Shown in pieces: positions 61,351 through 64,000 of a stretch of DNA of 64,000 nt; within the stretch, counting starts at the first letter, position 1; every line of letters starts with the position of its first letter. The stretch is taken from positions 1 to 64,000 of the forward strand of contig CALJKJ010000004.1 in assembly GCA_937973685.1 (NCBI GenBank), written 5' to 3'. Under the pieces are notes generated by a model. It did no database searches. It saw only the letters and a list, made by a program, of their open reading frames with translations, and was not told the DNA's origin. Position numbers and translations under genes: made by a program. Source of the DNA: an uncultured Flavobacteriales bacterium (GTDB lineage: Bacteria > Bacteroidota > Bacteroidia > Flavobacteriales_D > Crocinitomicaceae).

Positions 61351-61965
61351 ATGAAAAAAATTGTCTTTCTTTTTGCGCTTGCATCCCTAGTTTTAACAGG
61401 TTGTCCGAAGCACGAAATAGTTCCTGTTCCTTCTCAAAAAGCAGATTTATCGTCGCATTTTGTTGGAATTATTAATGGAACAGATGTTGAATTGACGCAA
61501 AATGTTGGTGGTTATAATTTATATCCAACCAAACAAACATACATTTTACCATTACCAGCACCTTCTGGAGCAGTGTATTTTGCTGAAATGAAGTCACCAG
61601 TTTCGAAAGTTGCTATTAAAGTTGGTTTTGGAGCAGTAACATTTGATGGAACAATCACACAAGAACCAACTATCACATTGTTTAATGACTTTTTCACTAA
61701 TAATCTAACACCAAATTATAGTACGGATGCACTTCAAGGTTTTGAAGTAATTTACACAGATGGAACTGGTGCAATTTGGAAATCAGATCCTGCAACACCT
61801 CTTCAAAATGTTACATTTAGTGATGTGTCCCAAGTATCTGATGCAGCAGGAGATTACTCTAAGTTTGTTTGTACGTTTGATTGCATGGTAATGCGCACTG
61901 TTGGAACGAATGTTGTTTCATTACCAATTCAAAACGCTGAATTGACAGGATGGTTCAAACGTTAA
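61351..61965 (+). CDS. Hypothetical lipoprotein
   Basis: This 204-residue lipoprotein of unknown function has the signal MKKIVFLFALASLVLTGC with lipobox LTGC (Cys 18). The mature part is beta-rich, with strands such as SSHFVGIINGTDVEL, 'GYNLYPTKQTYILPLP' and 'SKVAIKVGFGAVTF'. It carries no named domain that I recognise. Two more Cys residues (CTFDC) occur near residue 175. It sits 41 bp upstream of the amidotransferase-like gene; no terminator is visible between them, so co-transcription is possible. Confidence 0.75.
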   Translation: MKKIVFLFALASLVLTGCPKHEIVPVPSQKADLSSHFVGIINGTDVELTQNVGGYNLYPTKQTYILPLPAPSGAVYFAEMKSPVSKVAIKVGFGAVTFDGTITQEPTITLFNDFFTNNLTPNYSTDALQGFEVIYTDGTGAIWKSDPATPLQNVTFSDVSQVSDAAGDYSKFVCTFDCMVMRTVGTNVVSLPIQNAELTGWFKR

Positions 61966-62006
61966 TCGTTACCAATCGACAAGCTACTATTTAATACATT
62001 GATGCC

Positions 62007-62690
62007 ATGCAGCAATTGAAAATAGGCATAATCGGAGATTTTAATTTTTCCTTTAATACGCATCATGCGACCAATTTAGCGTTGGATCATGCAGCATTAT
62101 TTCTTGAAGTCGAATTATCTTACTATTGGATAAAAATTAATGAAATATTGAGCATGAAATCAGCTCAATTATCTAATTATGATGGTTTTTGGTTAGCTCC
62201 AGGACCTTTTTTAAATCAGTTTTTTTTGAACGGTGTAGTTGACCAACTGATGCAACAAGCTGTTCCAGTTTTCATTACTGGGGAAGGATTTAAATCGTTG
62301 TTAGACGTATTGGTACAACGCAATAATTTGAATGCACAAGGAGAAAAACTTGTTTCAGATAATTTAGTTGAAGGGAATCAGTTCGAATACATATCTATAG
62401 TACCTCATTCAACAGTTTTACGCCATCTGTATGAAACACGTAGTACTGAAGAGTTAACAGCAGCACGTTTTTCGATGTATCCCAAATTAATTGAAACGTT
62501 GATTAGTAGTGAAATCGATGTTGAGGCTTACAATCAGTTTGAAGAACCTGAAGTGATTAGTATTAAGAATAGAGATTTCTTTGTTGCTTGTGGTTTTTGC
62601 CCGCAAATCAGTTCCACACGTGATTTACCTCATCCTTTGGTATATACTTTTTTGAATGCTTGTTTATTAAAAACGGATGGTGTTATCTAA
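62007..62690 (+). CDS. CTP-synthase-like class I glutamine amidotransferase homologue lacking the catalytic Cys
   Basis: This 227-residue protein resembles the amidotransferase domain of CTP synthase-like proteins: an N-terminal KIGIIGDFNFSFNTHHATN strand-loop, 'YDGFWLAPGPF' near residue 65 and a C-terminal 'FVACGFCPQIS' then 'HPLVYTFLNACL'. Where the family has a GTCGGFQ nucleophile loop, this protein reads VFITGEGFKSLL, so the catalytic Cys is replaced by Gly and the enzyme should be inactive as a glutaminase. I infer a pseudoenzyme or a different chemistry. Its 3' end overlaps the convergent rnhA gene by 24 nt. Confidence 0.72.
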   Translation: MQQLKIGIIGDFNFSFNTHHATNLALDHAALFLEVELSYYWIKINEILSMKSAQLSNYDGFWLAPGPFLNQFFLNGVVDQLMQQAVPVFITGEGFKSLLDVLVQRNNLNAQGEKLVSDNLVEGNQFEYISIVPHSTVLRHLYETRSTEELTAARFSMYPKLIETLISSEIDVEAYNQFEEPEVISIKNRDFFVACGFCPQISSTRDLPHPLVYTFLNACLLKTDGVI

Positions 62691-63158
62691 CGCATCGTTT
62701 GTGGCTTCAAAAATCGAATCAATTCCTAAATTACTTCCTGTAGCAGCTTGAACAGCTAATACATCACAGCGTTCGTTTTCTGGATGACCATTATGACCTT
62801 TTACCCATGAAAATGAAATGTTGAAATTGGCAGCGATGGCATGATATTCCAACCAAAGGTCCTTGTTCTTTTTTCCTTTGAAACCTGTTTTGATCCAATT
62901 TTTCAACCAACCTTTTTCGATCGCATCAATAACATATTTTGAGTCTGAAAAAACGCGAATAGGGTGCTGGGTAGTTTTAATTGCACGTAAACCTTCGATG
63001 ACAGCTAGGAGTTCCATCCGATTATTTGTTGTCAAACGAAAACCTTTTGCTAATTCTTTCACGGCACCATTAAATTTTAATACGACACCGTATCCTCCGG
63101 GACCAGGATTTCCGCGGGAACTACCGTCGGTATAAAGTTCGATGCTGTTTATGGACAT
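62667..63158 (-). CDS. rnhA: Ribonuclease HI
   Basis: This enzyme degrades RNA in RNA-DNA hybrids during replication and R-loop removal. The 163-residue protein has all the catalytic residues: Asp in ELYTDGSSRGNPG (about 10), Glu in NNRMELLAVIEG (about 48), Asp in VFSDSKYVIDAI (about 70) and the C-terminal VKGHNGHPENERCD with the final Asp. The length is slightly above E. coli RNase HI (155). The ATG follows a -7 box by exactly 4 nt, predicting a leaderless mRNA. Confidence 0.95.
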   Translation of the reverse strand: MSINSIELYTDGSSRGNPGPGGYGVVLKFNGAVKELAKGFRLTTNNRMELLAVIEGLRAIKTTQHPIRVFSDSKYVIDAIEKGWLKNWIKTGFKGKKNKDLWLEYHAIAANFNISFSWVKGHNGHPENERCDVLAVQAATGSNLGIDSIFEATNDALDNTIRF

Positions 63159-63162
63159 GATT

Positions 63163-63170
63163 CAAAATTA
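63163..63170 (-). promoter_or_regulatory. -7 box of rnhA, 4 nt from the ATG
   Basis: On the minus strand this reads TAATTTTG, then AATC, then the rnhA ATG. A -33 element is not obvious. The spacing to the ATG is the same as for murI and the DUF2480 gene. Confidence 0.55.
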
Positions 63171-63186
63171 ACTAAAATGTGCGAGA

Positions 63187-64000
63187 TTACTTGTTGTTAA
63201 CTACCTGTATGAAACCGTCCTTTTTTAATTTGGTTCCGTTGAAAAGCGTTCCTTCAAAAACGTAAAAGTAAACACCATCTACAACTGGTTCACCCTTATT
63301 TGTTTTTCCATCCCAGAAAATTGTTCCTGTTTCAGAAGCTTTTTGACTGATTGTGTTTCCCCAACGATTTACAATCACGATATCAAAGGATTTGAAAATG
63401 TCGTATTGATAAGAAAAAACATCATTGATTCCATCATTATCTGTCGTAATGACATTGGGCAATTGAAAGTCACCATTAACTGAAATACTTAATTCGTAAC
63501 TATCTGTACAACCCAAACTATCAGTGATTATCAATGTGATTATTGCTTCACCGCCATTGAAAAAAGCAGTTGCATATGGAGTATTAGTGAAGAAAATACT
63601 ACTACTGTTTTCCATTTCCCATGTCCAAGAAACAATAGGGTTTTGTGCAGTTGACTGATCGTTGAATGTGACCAATTCGCCCATTTCTACTGATAAATCG
63701 GAGGCGCTGAACAAGGCATTAACGCCATTTGGTGCGATAGTTAATGGATTCAACGAATAATCAATTTGACATTGGTTTTGATCCCAAATTGAAACAAGTG
63801 GTTGGTACGTGTCAACGGCAATGTACGTATGAGAAAACAATAGACTATCATTAACTGTTGTGCCATCACCTAAATGCCATAGGACAGATGTTATACCAGT
63901 GTTTGCGCCTAAATCAAAAAGAACTTCTTGCCCACAAATGGAATCTGTAATTGTCCACGAAGGATTTGCAGTTGGACCAAAAACCGTTAAAAAATCAGAT
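63187..64000 (-). CDS. Gliding-motility-type T9SS cargo protein with PKD-like repeats (partial)
   Basis: The frame is open to the window edge, so the N-terminus is missing; at least 270 residues are visible. The last about 90 residues form the gliding-motility-associated C-terminal domain (T9SS type B sorting): LPNVITTDNDGINDVFSY, 'IVNRWGNTISQKA', 'FWDGKTNKGEPVVDGVYFYV'. Upstream are PKD-like beta domains (FDLGANTGITSVLWHLGDG; 'SWTWEMENSSSIFFTN'). The protein is probably a large cell-surface adhesin-type protein exported by the type IX system. It lies 28 bp upstream of the rnhA ATG on the same strand. Confidence 0.88.
   Translation of the reverse strand, partial: SDFLTVFGPTANPSWTITDSICGQEVLFDLGANTGITSVLWHLGDGTTVNDSLLFSHTYIAVDTYQPLVSIWDQNQCQIDYSLNPLTIAPNGVNALFSASDLSVEMGELVTFNDQSTAQNPIVSWTWEMENSSSIFFTNTPYATAFFNGGEAIITLIITDSLGCTDSYELSISVNGDFQLPNVITTDNDGINDVFSYQYDIFKSFDIVIVNRWGNTISQKASETGTIFWDGKTNKGEPVVDGVYFYVFEGTLFNGTKLKKDGFIQVVNNK

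Overview
This window looks like an ordinary chromosomal segment of a member of the Bacteroidota, probably order Flavobacteriales (a Crocinitomicaceae/Fluviicola-like family is only a guess). The evidence is the low GC content, type IX secretion (T9SS) sorting domains of both type A and type B, a MurF-alanine racemase fusion, DUF5686, DUF2480 and DUF2723 proteins, an ExbB-ExbD-ExbD-TonB cluster, and many promoter-like boxes matching the Bacteroidota -7 consensus TAnnTTTG. I see no prophage, insertion sequence, CRISPR array or rRNA. The only RNA gene I can support is one tRNA-Gln.

Layout. 1-2.1 kb: the end of an ATP synthase operon (atpA 3' end, an inserted four-helix-bundle gene, atpG). 2.1-6.2 kb, minus strand: thymidine kinase, MurF-Alr fusion and an MFS transporter. 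6.4-12.6 kb, plus strand: an acidic unknown protein, an M28 peptidase and a very large secreted protein. 12.6-23.1 kb: a sensor kinase, AsmA-like protein, class I fumarase, radical SAM/SPASM protein, DUF5686 outer-membrane protein and glutamate racemase. 23.1-28.5 kb, minus strand: a DODA-type dioxygenase and the outer-membrane biogenesis operon uppS-bamA-skp-skp. 28.6-30.4 kb: atpD-atpC, far from atpA-atpG. 30.6-39.4 kb, minus strand: an energy-transduction region with ExbB, two ExbD, four TonB-domain proteins, a PstS-like lipoprotein, a TPR protein and a T9SS cargo protein. 39.7-49.3 kb: orphan paaZ, a mazEF toxin-antitoxin pair, hydrolases, a metal-binding-domain lipoprotein, DUF2480, a deacetylase, a giant DUF2723 membrane protein and the tRNA. 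49.3-53.4 kb: a CDP-alcohol phosphatidyltransferase and two tandem paralogous hybrid histidine kinases, one interrupted by an in-frame stop. 53.5-64 kb: thiL, a small lipoprotein, a propeller-type LytS kinase with its LytTR regulator, an alpha/beta hydrolase, an M24 peptidase, three little-known plus-strand genes, rnhA and the 3' part of a gliding-motility-type T9SS cargo gene.

How the genes work together. The envelope dominates: peptidoglycan precursor synthesis (MurF-Alr, MurI, UppS), outer-membrane protein insertion (BamA, two Skp-like chaperones), proton-motive-force transduction to the outer membrane (ExbBD/TonB) and T9SS-exported surface proteins. Energy metabolism is represented by both halves of the F1 ATPase and by fumarase. 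Signalling is represented by four kinase loci.

Most unusual observations: (1) a roughly 0.5-kb tandem duplication that generated two anchor-less, signal-peptide-bearing TonB C-terminal-domain proteins inside the exb/tonB/pstS cluster; (2) an intrinsic terminator between tonB and the next gene of that cluster, abutting the downstream start codon; (3) three genes (murI, DUF2480, rnhA) whose -7 box lies exactly 4 nt from the ATG, predicting leaderless mRNAs; (4) a hybrid kinase split by one in-frame TAA with an ATG four codons on; (5) a four-helix-bundle gene bounded by imperfect inverted repeats inside the ATP synthase operon; (6) a CTP-synthase-type amidotransferase homologue lacking its catalytic cysteine. 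I did not find a clearly new multi-gene system beyond these.
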